Positions 33,420-49,510 of a stretch of 64,000 bases of DNA are shown piece by piece (position 1 is the stretch's first letter; each line of letters begins with the position of its first letter). The position numbers and the translations under genes are program-made. This stretch comes from Micropterix aruncella (Eukaryota > Arthropoda > Insecta > Lepidoptera > Micropterigidae), in the NCBI GenBank assembly GCA_944548615.1, contig OX155967.1, forward strand, positions 20,142,752 to 20,206,751. Reading direction: 5' to 3'. Under the pieces are notes generated by a model. That model ran no database searches and was not told the DNA's origin. It worked only from the letters and a program-made list of their open reading frames with translations.

Positions 33420-33960
33420 ACTGCAGCAGCCATTTCATGGTAAAACTTAGAACGGGCTATCATAATTTAATGAGTATACTAATTTCGTCTCTGTGCTGTT
33501 GACCGTTGAGGAGATCCCTCGTTGGAAGCCAACCATGGGTGCCGCAATCCTGTCTTGGTGAAACTTAGAACGGACTGTCGTAATTGAATGCATATACACG
33601 ATTTCGTGTCTGTGCTGTTGACTGTTGAGGAGTCCCCTCATAGGGAGCCGACATCCCCTCATAGGGGATGCTTACCATGAAAAATGCATTGTCATCGGAA
33701 CTGAACCAACATGTAAATTTTCGACGTCATATATTAATATTAGAGGAGTTTCCTCAATTTATCATGGATCCCATCATCAGAACATTTGTAAAAAATGGGA
33801 CCAATCTGGAAGTATATCCTTGCAAATTAAAAAAAGAATTCTTCAAATCGGTTTAAAAATGACGGAGTTCTGAGGTAACAAACATAAAAAAGATGCAATC
33901 AAATTGATGACCTATTCCTTTTTTGGAAATCGGTTTAAAAACACAGTAATCATCACAAAA
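33420..33960 (+). mobile_element. Family E element with two internal ~115 bp repeats
   Basis: The unit AAACTTAGAACGG(G/A)CT(A/G)TC...CTGTGCTGTTGAC(C/T)GTTGAGGAG...TGGAAGCCAACC occurs twice (about 33450 and 33560). It is followed by an AT-rich 3' part with TGAACCAACATGTAAATTTT and AATTGATGACC. The inverted counterpart is at 45410-45800. The 3' phrase TCAAATTGATGACCTATTCC resembles a common lepidopteran non-autonomous repeat, possibly Helitron-like, but no Helitron hairpin end was confirmed. Confidence 0.65.
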
Positions 33961-34079
33961 AGAAAATAATCGTTAATTAATTAAAATAGCATATCTCTTC
34001 TCTATATTTAAGATAAACACAGCCTTCAATTAATGATTCTTAATGGTTCGCAGCTTGGGTCTAATAGTCTAATTAGAGC

Positions 34080-34447
34080 TGTCAACTACAACGGGGGAAC
34101 CCGTCACCTCAGGAAGTTTTAACGAAATTTATCGTTGTATCCCCTGTGAGGCGAGCGAAGAAGACTTAAGACAAAACAGTCCACCGTCAAGCTCCGCCAC
34201 ATGCCCGTAACAGGTATGTTACCTAGCGGGCCGACACTCGCGTCCTTACTTCCAGTTGCGACCAGATTACTCCGGTCTCCCGACTGATTACGAGTTCGAG
34301 CTCGCTTTCATTGTCCTCTCCCTTATCTAGCGGTGAAACGGTGTCAACCGAATCTATCGCGGACCACGGCATCCTTTGCCCGGTTGTTCGCCCGGAATCG
34401 GGTAGCCGATAGTCATTTCAAGAGCAGTCGCCGTAAGGTCAACAACC
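34080..34447 (+). mobile_element. Family A retroposon, 5' part (split by a LINE)
   Basis: GTCAACTACAACGGGGGAAC through GAGCAGTCGCCGTAAGGTCA matches 1600-1980. The copy is interrupted at 34448 and resumes at 35017. Confidence 0.85.
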
Positions 34448-34927
34448 TTGCTAAGGAGCAAGGGAACGTTATACGGCCCTGAACCTTGCTGTGGCGTGAC
34501 AAAAAGCCTTGCAAACCTATTGCTCAAAAACATAATATGTTTAGAACAATCCGTCAACCATTGGAACAAAACGTCAGGGTTGAATCATTCCAAAGCGCTA
34601 ATTAAGGAATACGACCGTAAGACTGTCTGTGAGACATTATCGCTAAATAGGAACAATCTACGCATACTAGTGAGGGCGATCACGGGGCATTGTGGCCTTA
34701 AAAAACACATGTTCAACCTCAAGCTCAGAGACACAAAAATGTGCAGGTTCTGCCAAAAGGCAGAGGAAACTCCCCTGCACCTCATGCGGGAGTGTGGCCC
34801 GCTGATGCATAAAAGATACACACACTTGGGAGGTGATTACCTCCAACCTGAGTATGTAAAACAATCTGGCGCCAACAGCCTGTTGAAGTTCTTAAATGAC
34901 ACGAAGCTTAGCGCAGAACCATATTAG
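34448..34927 (+). CDS. LINE ORF2 C-terminus: RNase H end and Cys/His motif
   Basis: The open frame begins mid-protein at the truncation point (no real ATG) and runs to TAG/TAA near 34927. The phrase LYGPEPCCGV...NHWNKTSG and LLVRAITGHCGLKKHMFNL-like sequence (LRILVRAITGHCGL) resemble the last part of the RNase H domain. CRFCQKAEETPLHLMREC then forms a CCHC-type zinc motif. This arrangement is found at the ORF2 end of LINEs carrying RNase H, such as I, LOA and R1-related groups, and differs from the CR1-like LINEs elsewhere in the window. The frame is intact, so the insertion is comparatively young. The encoded fragment cannot act alone. Confidence 0.8.
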   Translation: MLRSKGTLYGPEPCCGVTKSLANLLLKNIICLEQSVNHWNKTSGLNHSKALIKEYDRKTVCETLSLNRNNLRILVRAITGHCGLKKHMFNLKLRDTKMCRFCQKAEETPLHLMRECGPLMHKRYTHLGGDYLQPEYVKQSGANSLLKFLNDTKLSAEPY

Positions 34928-35016
34928 ATGGCGAACACAATAGGTCAGCAATGGTCGCAGTGTTACAAAGCTCATAAATATGTTAGAAAAGCCCCACACA
35001 AAATAATAAAAATAAA
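34448..35016 (+). mobile_element. 5'-truncated LINE inserted in family A, with 13 bp target duplication
   Basis: The insert is flanked by AAGGTCAACAACC at 34435-34447 and again at 35017-35029. The two family A parts join exactly across it. It ends in AAATAATAAAAATAAA, an A-rich tail, and starts inside a coding frame, the standard signature of target-primed reverse transcription with 5' truncation. Confidence 0.92.
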
Positions 35017-35164
35017 AAGGTCAACAACCACCCCCGCTCTGTAGGAAGCAGTACTGTTTCCAGACTCCCCCGACTGTTAGTTCGAATGCACAATCGATTG
35101 GCTTACGCCGCACGATGCGCAGACCGTCCAGGAGCGCCAGAAGGATGAAGTGGACAACTTAACA
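35017..35164 (+). mobile_element. Family A retroposon, 3' part after the LINE
   Basis: ACCACCCCCGCTCTGTAGGA to CAGACCGTCCAGGAGCGCCA continues the split copy. The 3' end is internally deleted and runs straight into the 30 bp palindrome at 35165. Confidence 0.8.
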
Positions 35165-35194
35165 AGAGCCCTTAATGGGCCCATTAAGGGCTCT
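35165..35194. repeat. 30 bp perfect palindrome at a tail-to-tail family A junction
   Basis: The sequence is AGAGCCCTTAATGGG followed by its exact reverse complement, centred on GGGCCC between 35179 and 35180. It marks the point where a forward family A copy meets a reversed one. Confidence 0.9.
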
Positions 35195-35600
35195 CGGGTG
35201 TAATGGTCTGTCTATGTTTTCATAGGTCGGCTCAACTCATGGTTCAGCCTTCATTCGGTAGCCTCCTCGAAGAGGGGCTAGCCTGAAAGGGCCACCGCGA
35301 ACTCTGTCTGCGGCTGTAACCGACAGTTGTGGACAGTTGAAATCGGAGATTCCAATACGAGGAAACACCTCGTATGGATCTAAGCGGTCTGTGCAACATT
35401 AACCAATCGACCGAGCACTCCGGCGAATAACCGGAAGGGTCTCAAGACGTACGTGTCCTAAACAGCGCGAGTAGTGTCGACCTGGCGTCATCTATCCTTC
35501 AAAGGATCTGTTGTTCACCCGATCCCGTGTCATCTAGACGGGTAAAGGATGCTTCGTTTCACGATAAATGCAGCCAGTAGCGATCAGGTACCAGAATTTG
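35195..35600 (-). mobile_element. Family A retroposon, reversed truncated copy
   Basis: TAGGTCGGCTCAACTCATGG, TAGCCTCCTCGAAGAGG and ACCGGAAGGGTCTCAAGACG mirror the order of 1300-1560. The copy ends inside the element near 35600. Confidence 0.7.
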
Positions 35601-35959
35601 GCCAAAAATGACTCAAATTTCCGAGACTAGATTAACGTTGTCGGGTTAAGCGGGCGCGCGGCATACTAAATTCCTTCTCTTATAGTTTGTATTAGACCGG
35701 CTTTAGCCTTGCATTTAGGATTAGCCTCTAAAATGAATGACTCGTTAGGTTAATTTAAGGTAATATTGTGTAACGCCACTTAGAAATGTATAGTACATAC
35801 GGTTGCCAGATGCCCAGTTTTCTTTGTGTGCGAAAAAATCTTATTAAACCCGAATAATAAAGTCCTGTATTATCTGGGGCTCTCTTTCAGTCGAAGAGTC
35901 GTGATTATTGAATATCTTGATCATGGATCTACTATAACTGGTGCTACTAGTAGGATGGT

Positions 35960-36500
35960 GTTGGCTATAACGGAAGAACCCACCACCCCAGACTGGTATA
36001 ACGAAATATGGTCGTTCTTTCAACCGTGGGATGAACGTAGAACAATAGAAACAAGACAATCTACTGTCTAGTTCCGCCAACAAGCCCGTTAGAGGCCAAC
36101 GCTTTACGACAAGGCACCGGGAAAGGTACCCAGCGGGCAGTATCGCCCCCTAAGTACCAGTTTTGGTAGGATATCTCCGTCTGGAGTTAACCTTCTGGAT
36201 ACCTCCGTCTTCCCGACTGGTTACGGGTCTGAAGTAGCTTACGCGGCCTCTACCTACTGTATTACAGTGGTAATTCAATTTGAATTTATCGCGGATCTGG
36301 GCGTCCTTTGCCCGTAGTGCCACACGGGATCGGGTGGCTCAAGGTCATTTTAAGAGTGGCACGTCCACCCCCGCTGCTTAGGAGACAGTATATTTCCGTA
36401 GTCTCCAGACTCCTTCAGCAAGCAGTCAGAGTGTATAGCCGATTGGCGTCCAGTAGAGACGGGATGCAATCCCGCCAGGAGCAGCCATTTCACCATTTTT
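35960..36500 (+). mobile_element. Family A retroposon, third subfamily copy
   Basis: AACGGAAGAACCCACCACCC (degraded 5' end) through CTCCGTCTTCCCGACTGG and GGGATGCAATCCCGCCAGG matches the 1087-1560 subfamily. It shows that this subfamily also has the family A 5' end. Confidence 0.7.
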
Positions 36501-36501
36501 A

Positions 36502-41057
<4,556 letters not shown>

Positions 41058-41071
41058 TCACAAATCGTGCA

Positions 41072-44068
41072 CTATTTTAATATATATGTTATTAATGTCT
41101 CCGTTTCTTGTCGACCCATAGTCAAAAGTGACTTAGTTAGGTTTTTCTTTACGCCGTGACTATTCCTAGATTTCAATCCTGCAGGAAAAACACTATTCAT
41201 TTTGTTGAACAGTCGAGGAGCAATGTAAGAGAAGTGTTTTTGTGCAAAACTTGTTCTCTTTTTTTGGATTAAGTCCTGTCTGGTTGTTGTTACTCGTGTT
41301 CCTTTATGGTGTGTTGAATATAGATGATAATTGTCATGATTATAGTAGTAGAGTAGGACTACCTTAGCGTATATAATTTGACGAACGTCAAGGAGTTTAG
41401 ATTCATTGTACAAGCTCTCAGAACAATACCGGAAGGGTTTTTTGTGTATTACTCTTAATAGCGACTTTTGGGCTTTAATTAGAGGATTAAGTGCTTGCAG
41501 CGAGGCTCCACCCCAAGCTATGATTCCGTATGCTAGTAAGTTATGGGTCAATGTGAAATATATCGTTCGTACTAAATCTTTGGATACGGCATTTCTTATT
41601 AACTTGAATATATGTACAAGTTTTCTCAATTTTGTTGCAGTGCACCTGATATGATCTTCCCACTTCAATGTATAGTCCAGAGTTAATCCTAGGTACTTTA
41701 TTGTATCTATTCTTTCCACCTCCGCACACGTACAAGGCTTGCCGTCAACGAGTGTTGCATGTGTGGATTTTTAGTTTGCGCTGGGTTTGTTTGTCGTAAG
41801 TTTTCTTCATTTGAAAGGTCATATATTTAGTTTTAGAGTCATTAAGAGTCAGTAGATTATAATTTAGCCATAGTTTGATTATTAGATAGTCCGTTTTCAG
41901 TATAATTGTACACATCGTCCCAGGATTTGCCTCTGAATACAATAACCGTGTCGTCTGCAAAGGAGATAGCTTCTCCTCCCTCAAAGGTCATGTTAGTAAG
42001 GTCATTAACGTAGATGAGGAATAAGATTGGCCCTAATATACTACCGTGCGGTACACCATACCTAACATGTGCTTCCGAGCTGACCGTGTCACCAACTTTT
42101 GTTGTTTGTATTCTCTCCGAAAGGTAATTTTAGAACCATTTTAATGGTAAGCCACGCACTCCGATATTTCGGAGTTTACTCAATAGTATACGATGTGAGA
42201 CGGTGTCAAAGGCCTTGGCCAGATCTAAGAATACCGCAATGCATTTTTTTCTCCACTATCTAAGGCATTAACAATGGAAGTAGTTAGGGATAGGAATGCA
42301 TCCTGAGCACCTCGTCCGGATCTGAAACCAAATTGCCTCGCCGCTAGTAACTTTTTGGTTTCCAAAAAACTAACCAAACGTTCTTTGCAATTGTTTCAAT
42401 TATTTTTGAGATAGAATTTAAAATGCTGATTGGTCGATAACAACTGACGTCCTCTCTATCCCCACCCTTGTAGATGGGACATATGACATACTTTTAAAGG
42501 TGATTTGGAAATACACCAGTGCTTATGCTAAGGTTAGTTATATGTGCTAAAGGATATGCTAGATGGACCATGTTTTGCTTTAAAATTTTCACCGAGATTT
42601 GATCAGTACTTGTGTTCGTATCTTTTAGGTCACTTAAAACCCTGCATATTTCGCCAACATCTGTGGGGGAAAAAAACAGTGATTCGGAATTGCAACTTCT
42701 TGTATCTTTTAATTTTGCTAAATCAGTTTCAGTGGTTTGCAGTGTCCGGATCGTTTTTTCTGCTAGTAGAGATCCTACATTTGCATAGTGGTTATTTACA
42801 GTCAGCAATCCATTGGCTGTTGGAAGAGGTGTTTTTCACTATTGTGCCGTTTATTTTCAGGTCAGTAATATTTTTATAGTCACGCTTTTGTCTGTATGTC
42901 AATTCATTTATTATTTTCCAGGTATCTTTGGGATTAGCTGATTGGGGTCGTCAAGTTTTTGCTTATAATAATTATCCTTCCTTATACTAATTATATTGTT
43001 ACATAAGTTTCTGTATCCGATAAATTTTGATTTAGCAATGGAATCGTGGGGATTAAGGCGTAATTATTTATGGAGTTTATCTCTTGTTTTGATACTTTTT
43101 AGGATTCCATCTATAATCCACGGTTTGAGATGTCGTTTCCTATGTGTCACGCGTTTAAGTTGAGTGTTTGTTTTAATGATGCCATTTAAAGTCTTAATTA
43201 AAATATCTGTAGCGGTATTAGCGTCAGTTTGGTTTAATAATATCGCCCAGTCTACTCGTTCAATATCTTTTGTTATCATAGGAAAGTCTAAAAATTTCAT
43301 TTGATTCTGGCGTATTCCGTGTTTTGCATGTTTGTGTTTTTTTAGCATTAGTATAGTCGAGAAATGATCGGTGATGTCCATATCACTTACAATACCTACA
43401 GCCTCAAGTTTAGTCTTTACAAATATGTGATCCAAACAAGCCTTTCATCTTGTAGGCTTATTAATCGCAGAAGTAAAACCACACTCGCTCAGCAAACAGA
43501 GGTAATCTGTATAACTTTGCATGTTTTTTATATTTAAAATGTCAATGTTTAAGTCTCCGAGCAGAATTTGGTCCTTACCCTTGCCCATCTCGAGGATATC
43601 CGATAGCGAATTAGTGAAACTGGTGGTGTTTTGTGTGTAAGGAGACCTATATATTGCGGTTATTACTAGTGTACTTTCCACAGTTACTTTTAAACAATTT
43701 GCTTCCGATATTGTAACCTCTTCTACGGTGGCGTTAAGAGTACTTTTAATAAATAGGATTACCCGGTCATTTTGCTTGTAATTATTTCTTGAAAAGTACG
43801 TATCATAGTTATCAAGATATTGCATGGGAGGTGTATCTTTTATCCAACACTCGGTTAGTGCGATTACATCAAAATCATCATCCATATAGGTTAGAGCAAC
43901 AATTAGTTTGTCAAAATTTTTATTGGCACTTCTTATGTTGAGATGTAAAATTTTAAATCCATTATGTGTTCTTAGTATATCTTTACAATCGCTGGTATTT
44001 AATATTGAGGTGGACTCAAGTCTTTCTAAATTCTCTAGATTACTCGCGCCTGCAGAGAAAGACTTCAT
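41072..44068 (-). pseudogene. LINE ORF2: endonuclease and reverse transcriptase, frameshifted
   Basis: The endonuclease starts GFKILHLNIRSANKNFDKL, with LTECW and LLGDLNID (apurinic-type catalytic motifs), then SDMDITDHFS at about 43390, where the DH motif lies. The RT follows in pieces: SDLKDTNTSTDQISVKILK (42494-42808), FLDLAKAFDTVSHRIL near 42200, GVPHGSILGPILFLIYVNDL near 42040, and the FADD catalytic motif at 41947-41961. The thumb and C-terminal tail are 41719-41072 (IKYLGLTLDYTLKWEDH...). At least five frame changes separate these pieces, so no active protein is possible. The lack of RNase H places it with the CR1/Jockey group. Confidence 0.85.
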
Positions 44069-44652
44069 AGGTGATAAGGGCGTATAAGAAAGTGACCAAA
44101 GGTAGACCAGTACTTGGGAGACAGAAATAGATTATGAGAGATAATATAAGACATGCTTTGTTATTCGTATATATGAGATATATTTTATTGTAGAACTTAG
44201 AAGGAAAATATAAACCTTTAACGAAATCGGACATATTTAATTGTATGTTTTGTATATGACGGTTTTTTATAGCAATAATATATAGTGTTGTTGTTATACA
44301 TTTAAATAAAAATACATATATGTTTTTTTGAGAATAGACAATATGGGAGATTTGTTGCGAGTGAGCGTTTACTAATTTTTTAAATGATGAAATTATTAGT
44401 TTTTTTTTATAACAATCTTTTTTTTATTATGAAGTAATAATATAATATTATAATATAACAGATAAATATATGGAGTATAATGTAGAGTGTATCGAAGTTG
44501 TGATCGATAATACAATTTATATAAAGTTTTGCTAAATCTGTGTTTCGTAAACTGTTTCTGGAAAATAATAAATATAATAATAGACGTAAATCCAGCAAAA
44601 ATGTAGTGATGTTCTTACCAATACGTTTGTAATTAGTACAGGCGAGTACCCA

Positions 44653-45250
44653 TCATAATTTGCTTAAAGATGATAAGCCTTTGACCACAGTAATTCGGTC
44701 GTTGTCGTCTTTTTTAATACGAATAATACCATCTTTAATCCAAATATACTTGAAGCTCTTTTCTTTTCCGATTCTTCGTGCCTGTAAATATAAATATCTT
44801 AACCTAGGTGTAAGAGCTTCCTGAAGATACAATGGTGTTTTTGTGGCCATTCCTATATGTCCAGCATTCAGTTTATCGACCGCCGATTTCGCAGAGCGAT
44901 TGAAGTGTTTCACTGCTGATAAGTAGTTGTCTCGATCCCGGTCCGATTGAAATGCAACGCGAACCAATGGCGGCCAAGCGGAAGCGCCTTCCGTGTTTGG
45001 TGATGGCGATCTCCGTACCCGGGACACATCGAAGTTTTCAGCAGTGATATTCAGGCCCACTGTGGTCGCAATTCTGGTTACGATTATTTTTTAATTTTCG
45101 TTGCTTTATTCAGGAATTCCGTTAATTTCCAGTTTGTTTTTGTTTAAATGCTGTTCCTTCTCGTCGAATTTATTTTCCAAGTAATCGATTTTCGTTTGTA
45201 ATTCCTTGTTATTTTTCTCCAGGTCTTGCACGCGAGGTATGAGATGATCA
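44653..45250 (-). pseudogene. LINE ORF1: coiled coil plus FP-type C-terminal domain
   Basis: One minus-strand frame reads QDLEKNNKELQTKIDYLENK (heptad-rich coiled coil, about 45225-45130), then EINGIPE, two in-frame stops near 45107 and 45092, then continuous sequence from 45060 to 44653. That last part contains ALTPRLRYLYLQARRIGKEK, FKYIWIKDGIIRIKKDD and a final SSLSKL. The pattern L-T-P-x-x-x-x-L...A...K...FKY-[IV]-W-x-[KR]-[DN]-G-x-I is the domain shared by LINE ORF1 proteins and baculovirus FP-type proteins, and is thought to bind nucleic acid. Both the stops and the missing start show it is dead. Confidence 0.75.
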
Positions 45251-45409
45251 TGATGAAGAGTTTTTTCGGAAGAGTATTTTATATTCAGAAAAAGGACATA
45301 TCAAATGAATAAACACTAAAGGTAACTATGTAGAAAAATAAAATAAAATTTAATAAAAGTTAACTTCATCATACTCGTTATCGCTTTTTATTGAACCCCG
45401 TATAATAGC

Positions 45410-45800
45410 TGGGGATTTAGTGCGATGTGCCCTGCATTTCAAAAAAGGAGGTTATCAATTCGGTTGTATCTTTTTTATTATATGAAATTGAAAATGTACA
45501 TGTTGGTTCAATTCCAATAACAATTTATTTATTTTTATGATAATCATGACCTGACTCTACACCCTGGGTTGGCTTCCGACGAGGGAACTCCCCAACCGTC
45601 AACAGCAAAAACATTTTTTTTGTACACGTGTATGTATTCAATTACGACAGCCCGTTCTAAGTTTCACCGTGGACTGCGGCACCCAGGGTTGGCTTCTAAT
45701 GATAGAACTTCACAAAGGTCGAAAGCAATAATAAAATTTTATATACGCATTCAATTATGATAGCCCGTTCTAAGTATCACCATTACATGGCTGCTGCACC
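45410..45800 (-). mobile_element. Family E element, inverted copy
   Basis: Reverse complement of the 33420-33740 layout: ATTGATAACCTCC on the minus strand, the TTGAACCAACATGTACATTT block, and two units with AGCCAACCCTGGGTG and AAACTTAGAACGGGCT. The two internal repeats are about 117 bases apart. Confidence 0.7.
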
Positions 45801-46705
45801 TATTCTTTTTGTAAAAAAATTGTCTATTATGTGATTAAAGGCCCATACTTAAAATATTTGTTCCTTAGGTACTACTCAGTGGATTTGGACCGGAAGCCGT
45901 CGAAGGCCACCGCATGCATGGGTGGCGGGGAAGGGGGGGGGGGGGGTTGACTATATCTTTCGGACTATACATAGGTACTAGGGCAAGTGGGATGTTATTT
46001 TTGGATAGCTCAATGATAACAATTAATTTAAAAAAAAAAAAAAACACTCTCCCATAGAAAAAAAATATGGTAAAATACAAAAAAAATCATTCACTTTTTA
46101 CATTGATAAATTACAAAAATTCATTACATTTTACTTTGTAAACATAAAAGGTATCGGTATATGAAAAATATATTCTGATAGATACACTTACAGAAATATA
46201 TTTTATTTTAGACTGTGTGAAAAAATGTAACAGGCCGGCTATTACGTCCGACACGCAGAGACGGGCATCGAGCGAAGTAATATTTTTTTGCAATCCTTAC
46301 CATTTCGTCAATATAATAGTACGTAGTATAGACAAGTAATTACCTACCTATACCTACATAATTAAATTAGGGAGGGCATTTTACCATACATTATAAGGCG
46401 TTCAGGAGTTGGTCAAGCTGCGGGGCAAAGCGGGCTCTGCTCGCTCGGTAGGTCCACCCACTCAGTTTAGTAGTAGATAGTAAAATATGTGTTCGGCGCG
46501 AGGAGAACTAATAAAATACTTTAAAAATGTGTAATTTATGGCTCGAAAACTATCGCAAATTTTCCGGTACGGGTTTGAACCAAGCACATGAGCAAAGGAA
46601 TTCCATCTTAAAATGAGATGCAGGTAAGACTTATTAGGTCTTTGAATTGAAAACTTCGTTTTTTTTTGTGATATTTAACATTTATTTGGAAGCAAATTGG
46701 AACGT
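45801..46705. other. Unassigned AT-rich DNA with an oligo(dG) tract
   Basis: A run of 14 G lies at 45933-45946 and an A run at 46029-46043. No gene recognised. Confidence 0.5.
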
Positions 46706-46710
46706 GCATT

Positions 46711-46795
46711 TCATTCAATGTATTGTCCATCGCTAGCTATGACGTTCTCCCATCTTTCTGGCAAGAGACAGATTCCCCGGCGGAAGAAGTCTATA
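46711..46795 (-). pseudogene. Mariner transposase C-terminal remnant
   Basis: On the minus strand from 46795 the translation is DFFRRGICLLPERWENVIAS, then DGQYIE and a TGA stop at 46711-46713. The G-I-x-x-LP-x-RW-x-x-V-x-A-S-x-G-Q-Y sequence with stop a few residues later is the standard end of mariner transposases. Only about 27 codons are preserved, with no catalytic Asp region. Confidence 0.8.
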
Positions 46796-46799
46796 CAAA

Positions 46800-48655
46800 C
46801 TGAACACAAAATTTATTTCTGTAATTCAGGTAAGCGTTGCATTCAGATTATATGTTTTGCATACCGATAACTCTAAGGATTAAAAAGTAAACTTCGTATA
46901 TGTAAAATAAAGATGTGAGTGATTTTTGAAGTTTAAGAATTATATATTTTCTTTATGGACAGTTATTTCTTCTCTTCTAGACATGAATTTGTTATCATTA
47001 AGTTATCTGAAAATCATTTCCCACTTGCTCTAGTGCCTATAGTCAGTCCTAACATATAGGGCTCAAAGTGAAGCGCGTCGGAATCAAAATTTCTTTAGAC
47101 TGCAATCACAACATGCAGGGTTCCCATATAAAATGTTGCATAAAATCCTGAGCTATAAGGGTTTCTACAATTGTGAGCAACAAGTTTCGTGCAAACATAA
47201 GCGTGAAAACGCGTTTTTTTCGTATATATCTACTTACATTAGAACATAATGTTATCAGCTATTAGCTATTAAATTTTAGGCATTTATCTAGAATAATATA
47301 CATCTAAGCTATCAGGATTTAATCAGTCGGTTGCTGTCGGTTCACTACTCACCGAGTTATCGTCTCATGAAATCTATAATATTTCGTTGCATCGTAAACG
47401 GAATATCGCATACGATTCATCTTCGGTTTACGTAAGTATGATCAGGCGTCCGAATATAGGGGCACTGTTAAAGTGGCTTCCAGTACGCCAAAGGAGAAAT
47501 GATCATATACTTGCTCTCTTCTATCGTGTACTATTCCAATCAACACTGTAGCAGATATAAGAATATCATTTGAATTAATTATGCATTTGAAAAGTAGCAA
47601 AATGATGATCTCATAGGTGTTTGCCAGAATCATTCGCATACCATTTTTAGCGACACATTACGGGACATGCGTGACATTTTCATTGTACTCGATCTAGACA
47701 TTAATCATGGGAACACATTTGTAAACCGTTCACACGCTAAATTTGTATATAAGCCCATACAATTGTCATTAAAAAACACTTCGTCATTACGCCGCCTTAC
47801 GAGTAGATCATTATATACGGCGTTAGCATAAGAGAAGATCCGTATCGATCCTGTATATCGCGAGAAGAAATAATAAACGAGTCAGAGGAACATATCTTTT
47901 ACTCAACGATCAATACTGAAGAATAAACAACATTGGGGGAACTAATGACAACCTCAGCCCCAATAACACCATCCTATCGCGACGGGTTTTTTGAACCGTT
48001 AAGTTCCCACGGTCTCGTACTTCGGTCAGCTTCTGACAATTTACTGAAAAGTCTTCGGTGTAATACTGACTGTTTTTTTTTTGTTTTTATATATTTATTT
48101 AATTAGGCCCCCCGGTCGCTCCGTAACATCCCTTGGGGGACCAAAGGTCGGCCGCCTAAAACTCCGTAATGTCCCTTACAGGACCAAACGCTCGCCGCTG
48201 CGAAATATGCAATTTACGATTCGAAACGCCGTACTATATGCTTTCTGAGGGCGCAACGATATGGCCAAAATATCTTTAATTCAAGATTTCCGTCTGGCAA
48301 TATCGAAGGACGATTTAAAAAGTGAGCATAGACGTCAAACGACAGTGTCCACCGGTAACTCTCACGGCCGTGTATGGGTTCGCGAAATGGGTGATAAAAA
48401 CTGTGTTTGTGCAGTGTTTTGTGCCATTTACTGGAGAACAGTGAGTAATTTGCATTTTTAAGTAGTTAAGGAATGAGGATTAGTCAATTGAGATAGTCCA
48501 TTTGCTGTTTTTCATGAATATTTATGTAAAATGCTTCGGTGACAACTTAGCGCCGGGAAAAGATGGCATTTTGTGTTTTGTAATGTTTATGAATTATCAC
48601 GAAATATCGCGGAATATGACGTAATATCGCTTTATTTCGCTAATAAAATAGGTAT
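46800..48655. other. Unassigned DNA
   Basis: No gene, RNA or within-window repeat recognised. The 66-codon frame at 48261-48461 shows no domain. GC-richer sequence with a repeated CCGTAA(C/T)(A/G)TCCCTT phrase lies at 48118-48180. Confidence 0.45.
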
Positions 48656-49264
48656 TGCTTCATTTACATCCTAAGTAATCACATAATAAGCCGTATTTTG
48701 AAAATTATAAATTGCTTCGTAATATGGCTGGCGAAAATGAATTTGTTTTGATAATTACTATGAGAGAATTACCATACTTAGAGTGCGATTTTCTACGGTT
48801 TTTCGATGAAATGTGACTTTTTTGAGTATAATAATTAGTTGTTTTACATATAATAAGTATATAATGACACAATATATTTGAAAAAATATAAACAATTTTA
48901 TATTATGAGCATGCAAAGTTTATTATCAAGTTGTGGACGCCAACTCTCAAAACTTTAGATTTTCTATAATATCAGACAAAGCTGAAAATTCTGGTGTAAT
49001 TTTCTAAGAAGTATGATGCAGTAAAAAAGTTATTTTGAAAGAATTTCATATAAAAAAAACCGTAAGTAGTCACAAATTAAAAATTAAAAAATATTTTTTT
49101 TACGAGAATACATCAAATTTTTCTTGATTGAATAACTAAATATTTTTGTATGCAATTAAGTAAAACAAAATAATTCTTTTAGTAAAGCATTTAATAAAGA
49201 ACAAACTGTATTTACAATTTTTGCATATTTTCCGTAATTTGTTATAAAAACATCGAAATGATTT

Positions 49265-49510
49265 TATATGCCAGTTTTTTCAGTTCGCCAACTTTGTAAT
49301 ATTTATTCATTATTATCTTAATTGTTTTACGAGATAAATTTATAATGTTTTATATTTAAAATTTCAATATTTATTCTTTTTATGATCCGTATAGTGGTTT
49401 ATAACTTATGATCGTTTTCCTCAAGGCCATCGACTCTCGCCAATTTCACGCCCCAAACTGACAAAACAAACGGGACGGCCGAATGGGCCGAATTTTAACT
49501 TCGCGATGTG
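49265..49510 (+). repeat. Family C interspersed repeat, second copy
   Basis: TTTATTCATTATTATCTTAA, GATCCGTATAGTGG and TCCTCAAGGCCATCGACT match 9880-10136. The end GTGAGGGGTTAA again shows a GGG-TTAA border, as for family B copy 1. Confidence 0.65.

Larger units (their letters stand above)
41058..45290 (-). mobile_element. Near-complete, decayed CR1/Jockey-like LINE
   Basis: From right to left: ORF1 with coiled coil and FP-type domain (about 45240-44653), an inter-ORF AT-rich stretch of about 580 bases, then ORF2 with endonuclease (44068-43064) and reverse transcriptase (about 42850-41072). Several frameshifts and stops break both ORFs. The 5' end is uncertain near 45290. The 3' end is lost in or close to the (TA)n tract. 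Confidence 0.85.
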
